Positions 1 to 7,386 of a DNA stretch of 13,545 bases are shown piece after piece. Source of the stretch: CAZCCC01 sp964497245 (GTDB lineage Bacteria > Patescibacteriota > Patescibacteriia > Buchananbacterales > UBA6539); assembly GCA_964497245.1 (NCBI GenBank), contig CAZCCC010000032.1:1-13545 (forward strand). The letters are read 5' to 3'. How positions within the stretch are numbered: position 1 is the stretch's first letter; every line of letters begins with the position of its first letter. The notes beneath the pieces are model-generated. The model made no database searches, was not told where the DNA came from, and saw nothing but the letters and a program-made list of their open reading frames with translations. The position numbers and the translations under genes are program-made.

Positions 1-390
1 AATTGTCAATATTGAAAAAAGCAGTATATTTTTATCAAAGAAATAAAAACAAACGTAATAACAAACTCCACTAAAAACGCTTAAAATCAGGGCGTTTTTA
101 AAACTTATCCGAGTGGCAATAATTGCCCCCCACGCCGATAAAAAAACATAGAGAATATACCCTACTAAAAACCAAACTAAAACCAAGTTGATTGAATTAT
201 ATTTTTGTAATAAAAAAACCGGCAAAAACAAAGCCAATAAGCCGCCGGCTACTTGCTGGATAATTCTGTTAATGTACAGACTAACTACCGCGCCAGACAT
301 TCTTGATTCAAAATACCTGCTAAATATTGATCTAAAAATAAAAGAATTTTTAAAAATGCGATTTTTTAATCCCAATTTATAAGGAATCAT
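1..390 (-). CDS. MFS-type membrane transporter, N-terminal part (runs off the left edge)
   Basis: An open frame on the minus strand begins with ATG at 390 and stays open for 130 codons to the window edge, so the C-terminal part is missing. The product starts with a basic cytoplasmic stretch of about 33 residues (MIPYKLGLKNRIFKNSF) followed by strongly hydrophobic segments at about residues 47-62, 68-92, 99-118 and from 122 on. The motif MSGAVVSLYINRIIQQVAGG, then LFLPVFLL and a short charged loop (IATRIS) between helices 2 and 3, resemble the first helices of CPR major facilitator superfamily proteins. Substrate is unknown. The start lies 17 bases after the FemAB stop, so it is probably the third gene of the leuS operon. 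No Shine-Dalgarno is visible. An alternative ATG at 394 is out of frame and stops after five codons. Family call is moderate; a real membrane-protein gene is quite certain. Confidence 0.72.
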   Translation of the reverse strand, partial: MIPYKLGLKNRIFKNSFIFRSIFSRYFESRMSGAVVSLYINRIIQQVAGGLLALFLPVFLLQKYNSINLVLVWFLVGYILYVFLSAWGAIIATRISFKNALILSVFSGVCYYVCFYFFDKNILLFSILTI

Positions 391-407
391 ACATTAAAAT
401 TTAAAAT

Positions 408-1424
408 TCAGCCCCTTATCTGCTTTATAAATTTATAAACTGAAAAAACTATCGGATTTAAAACCAGCTCAAATTCACCAATATATTCTTTGGGTTTTGT
501 CTCGGGAGAAAATCCGGTTTTAAATCTGGTTATTCCTTTCCATCTCTCATTAAAAAACGAATTACCATTAACTCCGCCAAAATCATAAAACTTAAATCCT
601 ATTTTTTTTGCTTCTAAAATAGCATGCCACTGCAAAAGGTAAGGGGCCATCGTATCCCGATACATATTAGCCGAAGCCCCGTGCAAATAAGTGCAGACTC
701 CTCCAAAAAAGGAAACCATATTCATGGCGATTATTTTATTATCATATTCAGCCGAAAAAAATCTGATAATTTTCTGCTGGCTGAAAATATCAAACATCTT
801 TTTATAATGTTCTTTTGAGTGCGGCTGAAAACCGTCGCGGCCGGCGGTCTGCTTTACCAGCTGCCAAAAAGATTCAACGTCTAGAATATCGTCGCTTATT
901 TTTATTTTTACTCCTTTTCGTTGGGCCAAACCGATATTATATCTGGTTTTAGGCTTCATTAAAGAAAGAAGTTCTTCTTCGGTTTTATCAATATTTATAA
1001 CTAAACTGCACTTCGGCTGGATTTCGTAATCGCCTTTGCGCAAGCCGGCGCCGATAATCATTTTTTCATTGCCCAAAGCCCATGGCGGATCAACTTTAAA
1101 TAAAAAACTTTTTTCTTCTTTAGCGATTTTTTTTATTTCTACAAACAATGAATTCAGATCATTCACCTTTAAACTATCTATCACCGGGCCTCGCGGACAA
1201 TAAAAATAATTATTTTCAAAAGGCAATTCATAATTGACAATCAAGGCAGCAGCCTGTAATTTTCCATCCCCATTAATTGCCCCGATCCTAAAAATCTTAT
1301 TTTCTAATGCTTTTTGAAAATCACCCCACTCCCACGACTGAAGTAAGCCGCCATCAGCGCCATTTGTTTGGACAAAACTATTCCAATGATTTTTGAATTC
1401 ATCTCCGACTTGAATTATTTCCAT
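408..1424 (-). CDS. FemAB/FemX-like aminoacyltransferase (GNAT fold), peptidoglycan bridge type
   Basis: The product is 338 residues from the ATG at 1424. A TTG at 1445 would add seven residues and overlap the leuS stop by 11 bases; I prefer the ATG, which leaves a 10-base gap. Family marks in order: LLQSWEWGDFQ near residue 28, YFYCPRGPVID near 73, KPKTRYNIGLAQRKGVKI at about 157-174 (matching the R.nI..A...GV signature of Fem proteins), AMNMVSFFGGVCTYLHGAS near 233-251, and YDFGGVNG (280-287) followed by RFKTGF (300-305). These match the two GNAT-like subdomains of the FemABX family, which transfer amino acids from aminoacyl-tRNA to the lipid-linked peptidoglycan precursor at the inner face of the membrane. 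The donor amino acid and acceptor cannot be read from sequence. It lies between leuS and an MFS transporter. It ends with TGA, and a second in-frame TGA follows, supporting UGA as a stop. Confidence 0.88.
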   Translation of the reverse strand: MEIIQVGDEFKNHWNSFVQTNGADGGLLQSWEWGDFQKALENKIFRIGAINGDGKLQAAALIVNYELPFENNYFYCPRGPVIDSLKVNDLNSLFVEIKKIAKEEKSFLFKVDPPWALGNEKMIIGAGLRKGDYEIQPKCSLVINIDKTEEELLSLMKPKTRYNIGLAQRKGVKIKISDDILDVESFWQLVKQTAGRDGFQPHSKEHYKKMFDIFSQQKIIRFFSAEYDNKIIAMNMVSFFGGVCTYLHGASANMYRDTMAPYLLQWHAILEAKKIGFKFYDFGGVNGNSFFNERWKGITRFKTGFSPETKPKEYIGEFELVLNPIVFSVYKFIKQIRG

Positions 1425-1434
1425 AAATTTTTTA

Positions 1435-3930
1435 TTAGACAACAAAATTAATCAACCTTTTTGGAACAAAAATAACATTTTTTATTTCCTTACCTTCCAA
1501 ATATTTAGCAACTTTATGGCTGCTGGCAGCAATTTTTTCCGCTGATTGGCGAGTAACTTCGGATTTTACTTTTATTTTATCCCTGACTTTTCCATTAACC
1601 TGGACTATAAGTTCAATTTCCTGCCCAATGGCCAATTCATCGTTATATTCCGGCCAATGACGGATACTTATCAAATCTTTATTTCCCATAGCTTGCCAAA
1701 TTTCTTCACAGATATGAGGAGCAAAAGGCGAGAGAATTTTTAAAAAAGATTCGGCTGTCTCATAATCAATTTTTTTTGATTCCAATATTTTGTTGGCTAA
1801 AATCATCATGGCGGAAACAGCCGTATTATAAGACTGGCTTTCAATATCGTCTCCAACCTTTTTTATAGTCCGATGAAGAAGCGAGACTAAATCGGAATCA
1901 ACTTGTTGCACAATTTCCACTCCACCGTTATAGATAGTCCAAACTTTTTCCAAAAACCGCCTGACGCCGACTACTCCTTTTTGATCCCAAGGAATTGCCT
2001 GATCAAAGGGACCCATAAACATTTCATAAACTCGCAAAGTATCTGCGCCGTATTCTTTTACCACATCATCTGGATTAATTACAGTACCTCTTGATTTTGA
2101 CATTTTCTCTCCGCCGGCGCCTAAAATCAAACCATGAGAAGTTCTTTTTTTATAAGGTTCGCTGCCGCAAGATTTGGGTACAGCGCCTATATCAAAAAGG
2201 AATTTATAAACAAAGCGTGAATACAAAAGATGTAAAGTGGTATGTTCCATGCCACCATTATACCAATCAACCGGCGCCCAATATTCAAGTAAATCCTTAT
2301 TGGCGAATTCTGAATTATTATCCGGATCAATATAGCGCAAAAAATACCAATTTGACCCCGCCCAATTAGGCATAGTGTCGGTTTCTCTTTTCGCTTTAGA
2401 ACCGCAAATCGGACATTTGACATTTACCCATTTTTCAATTGCTGATAAAGGAGATTCTCCGGTTTCAGTCGGCTCATATTTTTTAACTTCGGGGAGTTTA
2501 AGAGGCAAATCTTTTTCCGGCACCATTACCCAGCCATCCTTGCTGGCGCCGGTATCTTTGCAGTTTTGACAAAAAATCATCGGTATCGGCTCGCCCCAAT
2601 ACCGCTGGCGGGAAAACACCCAGTCGCGGAGTTTATAATTTACCGCTTTTTTGCCTAGTTTTTTCTCTTCAAGCCATAAAGTAATCTTGGCAATCGCCTC
2701 CTGAACCGACATTCCGTTAAATTTTCCCGAATTAACCATTCTGCCGGATTCAATGTCTTCAAAAGCGGACTTTTTGACGTCTCCGCCAATTATTACTTCA
2801 ACTGCATCCAAATTATACTTCTTGGCAAAATCCCAATCGCGCTGATCATGAGCCGGAACAGCCATAATCGCTCCGGTTCCATAAGAAGAAAGAACATAAT
2901 CAGCAACAAAAATCGGAATCTTTTTTTGATTTACCGGATTTACCGCCTTGATACCCTTCAACTCAACTCCCGTTTTTTCTTTGGTCAATTCAGCCCGCTC
3001 CAAATCAGACTTCTTTTTGGCCTTTTTTATATATTCTTCAACTTCCTTGGGGTTTGAAATTTTTAGTTTTTCACAATTAGCAGATTCGGATTCGGCAAAA
3101 AGACTTGAGATAATTTTATGTTCAGGAGCAATTACCATAAAAGTTACTCCAAATAAAGTATCCGGCCGTGTCGTAAAAACTTCAATCTCTTCTTCCGGTT
3201 CTAAATCATTTGATTTTAAACTTTGAATTCTGAATTTTATTACCGCTCCTTCTGATCGGCCTATCCAATTGATCTGCTGAACTTTAATCCTTTCTGAATA
3301 ATCAACCGAATCCAAATCGGAAATCAGCCGGTCGGCGTATTTGGTGATTTTAAGCATCCATTGCTCTTTTTGTCTCCTTTCAACTTCTCCGCCGCAGCGT
3401 TCACATTTGCCATTTACCACTTCTTCATTAGCCAAACCGATTTTACAGGAAAGGCACCAATTTATTAAAATTTTACTTTTATAAGCAAGACCTTTTTTAT
3501 ACATCTGTAAAAAAATCCACTGAGTCCACTTATAATATTTAGAATCTGTTGTTGTAATCACTCTGTCCCAATCAAAGGAAATCCCAAGCGACTTAAGCTG
3601 CCTGGTAAAAGTTTTTATATTCTTTTCAGTTATTTTGGCCGGATGGATTCCGGTTTTTATCGCATAATTTTCTGAGGGCAGACCAAAAGAGTCAAAGCCG
3701 ATTGGATACAAGACATTATAACCCTGCATTCGTCTTTTTCTGGCTAAAATATCCAAAGCTGTATAGGGACGCGGATGACCAACATGCAAACCTTCGCCTG
3801 AAGGATAAGGAAATTCAATCAAACAATAAAATTTTTCCTTGCGGGAATTATCCTTTGCGGCAAAAGGTTTTATTTTCTCCCAATGTTTCTGCCACTTGGC
3901 TTCAATTTTTTGAGGGTTATACTTTTGCAT
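1435..3930 (-). CDS. leuS: Leucyl-tRNA synthetase
   Basis: An 831-residue class I synthetase that charges tRNA-Leu with leucine in the cytoplasm; bacterial LeuRS is usually 800-880 residues, so it is complete. Visible signatures: HVGH at 49-52 (HIGH motif) inside PYPSGEGLHVGHPRPYTALD; zinc-type cysteines WCLSC (158-162) and CERCGG (176-181); the CP1 editing domain with the threonine-rich TTRPDTLFG (253-261) and GTGAIMAVPAHDQRDWDFA (351-369), where the Asp that binds the leucine amino group is present, so proofreading is probably active; a second cysteine pair CQNC/CPIC (454-509); the LeuRS motif YNGGMEHTTLHLLYSRF; GEKMSKS (607-613, the KMSKS loop); and the C-terminal tail ELIVQVNGKVRDKI. Start ATG at 3930 has no Shine-Dalgarno. 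It is the first gene of a leftward operon with the FemAB-like gene and MFS gene, behind the promoter at 4002-4030. Confidence 0.97.
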   Translation of the reverse strand: MQKYNPQKIEAKWQKHWEKIKPFAAKDNSRKEKFYCLIEFPYPSGEGLHVGHPRPYTALDILARKRRMQGYNVLYPIGFDSFGLPSENYAIKTGIHPAKITEKNIKTFTRQLKSLGISFDWDRVITTTDSKYYKWTQWIFLQMYKKGLAYKSKILINWCLSCKIGLANEEVVNGKCERCGGEVERRQKEQWMLKITKYADRLISDLDSVDYSERIKVQQINWIGRSEGAVIKFRIQSLKSNDLEPEEEIEVFTTRPDTLFGVTFMVIAPEHKIISSLFAESESANCEKLKISNPKEVEEYIKKAKKKSDLERAELTKEKTGVELKGIKAVNPVNQKKIPIFVADYVLSSYGTGAIMAVPAHDQRDWDFAKKYNLDAVEVIIGGDVKKSAFEDIESGRMVNSGKFNGMSVQEAIAKITLWLEEKKLGKKAVNYKLRDWVFSRQRYWGEPIPMIFCQNCKDTGASKDGWVMVPEKDLPLKLPEVKKYEPTETGESPLSAIEKWVNVKCPICGSKAKRETDTMPNWAGSNWYFLRYIDPDNNSEFANKDLLEYWAPVDWYNGGMEHTTLHLLYSRFVYKFLFDIGAVPKSCGSEPYKKRTSHGLILGAGGEKMSKSRGTVINPDDVVKEYGADTLRVYEMFMGPFDQAIPWDQKGVVGVRRFLEKVWTIYNGGVEIVQQVDSDLVSLLHRTIKKVGDDIESQSYNTAVSAMMILANKILESKKIDYETAESFLKILSPFAPHICEEIWQAMGNKDLISIRHWPEYNDELAIGQEIELIVQVNGKVRDKIKVKSEVTRQSAEKIAASSHKVAKYLEGKEIKNVIFVPKRLINFVV

Positions 3931-4001
3931 AGCTATATTGATTTTAAAAAGGAAAAATAGGAAATAGAATCCTACTTCTCACTTTCTACTTTCACTTTCT
4001 A

Positions 4002-4030
4002 AAAATAACACAAAACGCAACTTTTTTCAA
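4002..4030 (-). promoter_or_regulatory. Probable sigma-70-type promoter of the leuS operon
   Basis: On the minus strand TTGAAA (4030-4025) is followed by a 17-base spacer and TATTTT (4007-4002), with an extended TG one base upstream of the -10. It sits just downstream of the terminator at 4033-4055 and upstream of leuS, giving an untranslated leader of about 60-65 bases. Position relative to the terminator supports it more than the match alone. Confidence 0.5.
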
Positions 4031-4032
4031 GC

Positions 4033-4055
4033 AAAAAATCGACCTTGGGCCGATT
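4033..4055 (-). terminator. Rho-independent terminator of the uvrA transcript
   Basis: On the minus strand AATCGGCC, loop CAA, GGTCGATT forms an 8-bp stem including one G-U pair, followed directly by a T run (stem plus tail 4055-4033). On the plus strand the same bases give an A-C mismatch and an A tract on the wrong side, so it works leftward. It lies about 250 bases after the uvrA stop and just before the leuS promoter, separating the two transcripts. Confidence 0.75.
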
Positions 4056-4188
4056 GACTATTTCCGCCTAAAATTTATAAAAGCGGAATATTTTATTTAG
4101 AAGGAAGTCGTTTTCTTGTACATCTTTCAGTGGGAAAGCCTTAAGACAAAATATGGTTTTTTTGGGACAAGACAAATTTTGTATTGTA

Positions 4189-4268
4189 AGTTGGAGTTAA
4201 AACCCCAACTCCTAGACTGATAGCGGGGTTTTAACCCCGCTAGTGCATATTGAGGTTGAAACCTCAAT
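4189..4268. repeat. Array of three related palindromic hairpins (REP-like)
   Basis: Three hairpins follow each other with the same design, a 9-10 bp stem ending in G-G/A-T-T, a two-base centre, and the complementary A-A-C-C side. (1) 4189-4210: AGTTGGAGTT, AA, AACCCCAACT, one mismatch. (2) 4221-4242: TAGCGGGGTT, TT, AACCCCGCTA, perfect. (3) 4249-4268: ATTGAGGTT, GA, AACCTCAAT, perfect. The spacers are 10 and 6 bases. The outer stem sequences differ while the inner GTT..AAC is shared, and stems 1 and 2 have compensated changes, so pairing rather than sequence seems to be conserved. They lie in the 3' untranslated part of the uvrA transcript. No transposase is nearby. Confidence 0.8.
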
Positions 4269-4306
4269 TCCTGTATGTGAAAAAGATTATCGGCGTCTAT
4301 GAACAA

Positions 4307-7138
4307 TTACTTTATTACTTCTTTTAAATACTTTCCGGTATAAGACTTAGAAGATTTTATAATATCCATTGGTGTTCCTTCAGCAACTACCTGTCCACCT
4401 TTACTTCCGCCTTCCGGTCCAAGATCAATTACCCAGTCAGCAGATTTAATAACATCCAAATTATGTTCAATAATTAAAACCGTATTACCCTTGTCAACCA
4501 GCTTGTTTAAAACCAACAAAAGCTGCTTAATGTCTTCAAAATGAAGGCCGGTGGTCGGCTCATCTAAAATATACAAAGTCTTTCCGGTTGAACGGCGGGA
4601 AAGTTCGGTTGCCAGCTTAACTCTTTGCGCTTCGCCACCTGAAAGAGTTGTTGCACTCTGTCCAAGCTTTACATAACCAAGCCCGACTTCATAAAGAGTT
4701 TTTAATTTTGTATAAATTATCGGCTGTTGGGCGAAGTTATGCATTGCCTCTTTGACCGACATATTCAAAATATCGGCTATATTTTTACCTTGATAATGTA
4801 TTTCCATTACTTCCGACTTATAGCGGTTGCCCCAACATTCCTCGCAAGGAACATATACATCAGGCAAAAAATTCATCTCAATTTTTACCGAGCCCTCGCC
4901 GGCGCAAGTTTCACATCTTCCAGCTTTGGCATTAAAGCTAAATTTTCCGGCTTTGTAACCCCTAATCCTGGCTTCTTTGGTTTGAGTGAAAAGATCACGA
5001 ATATAGGTAAATACTCCGGTGTAAGTTGCCGGATTAGAGCGGGGAGTCCGACCGATCGGCGACTGGTCAATTGCAATAACCTTATCAATATTTTCAATTC
5101 CTCTGATTTCTTTATACTTACCGGGCTCGTCTTTTGCCCTATAAAATTTCTTGTTTAAAGCTTTTACCAAAATTTCAAGCATCAGCGTTGATTTTCCGGA
5201 ACCGGAAACTCCGGTAAGGCAGATGAATTTTCCTAAAGGTATTTTTACATTGATGTTTTTAAGATTGAATTCTTCGGCACCAATGATTTCCAAATACCTG
5301 CCGCTGCCCTTCCGATATGATTTTGGCACTTCAATTTCCAGATTCCCGGAAAGATATTTCCCGGTCAGAGAATTTTTATCTTTTTTAATTTCTCCCGGAG
5401 TTCCCATCGCGACAATTTGCCCGCCGGCTTCTCCTGCTCCCGGACCTATGTCAACAATAATATCAGCTGCCTCCATTGTCATTTCATCATGTTCAACAAC
5501 AATGACGGTATTTCCTAAATCCCTTAGGTGCTTCATCGTATCAATTAATTTTTGATTATCTCTTTGGTGAAGACCGATTGATGGCTCATCTAAAATATAA
5601 ATAATTCCGGTTAAGGATAGCCCAAGCTGGGTAGCGAGACGAATTCTCTGTGATTCTCCCCCGGCTAAGGTTGCCGAGGAGCGATCAAGTGCAAGATAAC
5701 TTAAACCAACTTTAACCAAATAATCCAGATGATTTATTACCTCTTTTATTATTTGGTCTGAAATTTTCTGATCTCGGACACTTAGATTATTCTTACTTTT
5801 TCCTTTTTGCAAATCCTTAAAAAAAATAAGGCTATTTTCAATAGTTTTTTGAGTGATTTCAGAAATATTTATCCCACCAATTGTTACTGCTAAAGATTCC
5901 GGCTTTAGCCGCTTACCGCCGCAATAAGGACAAATTGAAACCCTCATATATTGCTCTATCTCTTGTCTTAAATAATCCGAATTTGTTGATTGGTATTTTT
6001 TTTCTAAAATTTCTAAAACTCCGGTGAACTCCAAACTCTCTTTGCCTATTTCATATTCTAAATCACCTGTTCCATCAAATATTAACTTTACCACTTTTTC
6101 CGGCAAATCCTCAATCGGGGTATTCAAAGAAAAATTATTAGCTTCGGCTACCGCTTTTAATAAAAGATTATACTGACTCTGATTGGCAAAATTTCTTGAC
6201 CATGGGCGAATTGCTCCTTGAGCTAAAGTAAGTCGCTTATTGGGAATTACCAATTCGGGATCAATTTCAAGCCTAGTTCCCAATCCAAGACATTTAGAAC
6301 AGGCACCGGCCGGGCTATTGAAAGAAAAATTACGTGGCTGAAAATCAGGCAATTCAATTTCACACCCAAGACAAATGTAATGCTGCGAGAAAAAATACTC
6401 CTCATTACTTAAGATTATTCTTATCTGGCCATTACCCAAATCCAAAGCCAGTTCAACTATTTTTATTAATTCCTCTTTAAAAATCTCTTTGCTTAAACCA
6501 TCAAAATTAACTTCACCAACTACAATTTCAATTGGCTCATTTTTTGAAAAAGATTCAATATCTTCTATTTTTTCCAAATCAAAAAAGCTGCCACTTATCC
6601 TGATTTGTTTGAAACCCGATTTTCTTATTTCTTCTAGGGTTTTTATCTGCCGACCTTTTATTTCTGAAACCAGTGGAGCGACAACTTTCAATTTTATTTC
6701 ATTTTCTGAAAGTTTCAAAACCTGACTTATAATCTGATTTGCGCTTTGTTTTTTTAGCTCTTTTCCGCACTTAGGACAATGGACTTTACCAATCCTTGAG
6801 AAAAGAAGCCTTAAATAATCATAAATTTCGGTTATTGTTCCAACCGTTGAACGCGGATTATTTGAACCTGATCGCTGATCAATTGAAATAGCAGGAGATA
6901 AACCTTCAATTAAATCAACTTCGGGTTTATCCATTAAACCCAAAAACTGTCGAGCATAAGTTGAAAGGGATTCAACGTAACGTCTTTGGCCTTCGGCATA
7001 AATTGTATCAAAAGCCAAAGATGATTTTCCAGAACCGGAAATACCGGTAAAAACTATAAGTTTTTCTCTGGGAATTTCTATGTTTATATTTTTTAAATTG
7101 TGTACTCTGGCGCCCTTGATAATAATTTTTTTCAACAT
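4307..7138 (-). CDS. uvrA: Excinuclease ABC subunit A (nucleotide excision repair damage sensor)
   Basis: The protein has 943 residues, the normal UvrA length. It is a tandem ABC-type ATPase that dimerises, loads UvrB on damaged DNA and leaves. Visible in order: Walker A GISGSGKSS (32-40); DTIYAEGQRRYVESLS; the zinc module cysteines CPKC (121-124) that begins the UvrB-binding/insertion region; CLGC (256-259) and CSKC (280-283); CPYCGGKRLKPESLAV (403-418); signature LAGGESQRIRLA (491-502) and Walker B YILDEPSIGLH; second Walker A GVSGSGKST (643-651); the DNA-contacting zinc finger CETC...CEEC (742-768) around KIEMNFLPDVYVPC; signature LSGGEAQRVKLA (832-843) and Walker B YILDEPTTGLH (856-866). 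All ATPase residues are intact. ATG at 7138 has a TATAAA only about 10 bases upstream and no Shine-Dalgarno, so the mRNA may be leaderless. It appears monocistronic: no uvrB or uvrC beside it. Confidence 0.98.
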   Translation of the reverse strand: MLKKIIIKGARVHNLKNINIEIPREKLIVFTGISGSGKSSLAFDTIYAEGQRRYVESLSTYARQFLGLMDKPEVDLIEGLSPAISIDQRSGSNNPRSTVGTITEIYDYLRLLFSRIGKVHCPKCGKELKKQSANQIISQVLKLSENEIKLKVVAPLVSEIKGRQIKTLEEIRKSGFKQIRISGSFFDLEKIEDIESFSKNEPIEIVVGEVNFDGLSKEIFKEELIKIVELALDLGNGQIRIILSNEEYFFSQHYICLGCEIELPDFQPRNFSFNSPAGACSKCLGLGTRLEIDPELVIPNKRLTLAQGAIRPWSRNFANQSQYNLLLKAVAEANNFSLNTPIEDLPEKVVKLIFDGTGDLEYEIGKESLEFTGVLEILEKKYQSTNSDYLRQEIEQYMRVSICPYCGGKRLKPESLAVTIGGINISEITQKTIENSLIFFKDLQKGKSKNNLSVRDQKISDQIIKEVINHLDYLVKVGLSYLALDRSSATLAGGESQRIRLATQLGLSLTGIIYILDEPSIGLHQRDNQKLIDTMKHLRDLGNTVIVVEHDEMTMEAADIIVDIGPGAGEAGGQIVAMGTPGEIKKDKNSLTGKYLSGNLEIEVPKSYRKGSGRYLEIIGAEEFNLKNINVKIPLGKFICLTGVSGSGKSTLMLEILVKALNKKFYRAKDEPGKYKEIRGIENIDKVIAIDQSPIGRTPRSNPATYTGVFTYIRDLFTQTKEARIRGYKAGKFSFNAKAGRCETCAGEGSVKIEMNFLPDVYVPCEECWGNRYKSEVMEIHYQGKNIADILNMSVKEAMHNFAQQPIIYTKLKTLYEVGLGYVKLGQSATTLSGGEAQRVKLATELSRRSTGKTLYILDEPTTGLHFEDIKQLLLVLNKLVDKGNTVLIIEHNLDVIKSADWVIDLGPEGGSKGGQVVAEGTPMDIIKSSKSYTGKYLKEVIK

Positions 7139-7302
7139 AGTTTGTTTTTATAGGCAGCGAATCCGACAGATTCCGAAACACCGCGCTGAAGTGCCACCTC
7201 TTTTGGATTTAGTTGTTAATTATTGTAAAATTGTCGCTTCGCTTGTTTTAATCTTCATTATGGTTTTAATAGACTGAAAAACCGACTAATCATGCTGCTA
7301 AC
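7139..7302 (-). promoter_or_regulatory. uvrA upstream region with a GC-richer foldable island
   Basis: Between the pilin terminator and uvrA. A GC-richer block at about 7152-7200 stands out from its AT-rich surroundings and can fold as nested stems: CAGCG/CGCTG enclosing GAATC (7159-7163) with GATTC (7169-7173). On the minus strand TATAAA at 7152-7147 could be a -10 element giving a transcript starting at or next to the ATG (7138); no good -35 is seen, so the promoter call is weak. No LexA-like or other operator was recognised. Confidence 0.3.
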
Positions 7303-7345
7303 AAAAAAACAAGTATAAACTAAGGATAAATTTTACACTTGTTTT
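7303..7345 (-). terminator. Rho-independent terminator after the pilin/lysozyme-like gene
   Basis: On the minus strand AAAACAAGTGTAAA pairs with TTTATACTTGTTTT (14 bp with one G-U pair, arms 7345-7332 and 7319-7306), loop of 12 bases, and the 3' arm runs on into a T stretch (to 7303). The A-C mismatch on the plus strand and absence of T's there make it leftward. It lies about 40 bases after the stop at 7387. Confidence 0.75.
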
Positions 7346-7386
7346 GTGTTTATGTCAATTTTAAATCACTAAAATAAAATCTACTC

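Larger units (their letters stand above)
3931..4306. other. 376-base intergenic region between uvrA and leuS
   Basis: No convincing gene. Reading leftward from the uvrA stop it holds three short hairpins (4189-4268), a stretch of unremarkable AT-rich sequence, a rho-independent terminator (4033-4055), the leuS promoter (4002-4030) and a purine-rich leader (on the plus strand a run of ACTTTC-like units at 3973-4001). A 33-codon TTG-start frame on the plus strand around 4116-4220 ends inside the hairpins and has no protein-like features; I do not call it. Confidence 0.8.

Noticed and set aside
188..382. 64-residue plus-strand frame near the left edge
   Set aside because: Shadow of the minus-strand MFS-type gene, which has clear membrane helices and stays open to the edge.
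1424..1445. TTG start at 1445 for the FemAB-like gene
   Set aside because: Would overlap leuS by 11 bases; the ATG at 1424 fits the usual Fem N-terminus and leaves a normal gap.
4116..4220. Plus-strand TTG-start frame of about 33 codons after an AGGAAG
   Set aside because: Ends within the hairpin array, has no hydrophobic or conserved pattern, and the genome shows no Shine-Dalgarno use elsewhere.
4727..5158. 143-residue plus-strand frame, and the 134-residue one at 5151-5555
   Set aside because: Antisense to conserved uvrA coding sequence; no start signal and no recognisable fold.
7180..7204. T-box-like string (GAGGTGGCAC...GCGCGG on the minus strand) before uvrA
   Set aside because: It resembles the AGGGTGG-ACCGCG core but has an insertion, no complementary antiterminator arm and no terminator, and uvrA is not a T-box-type gene.
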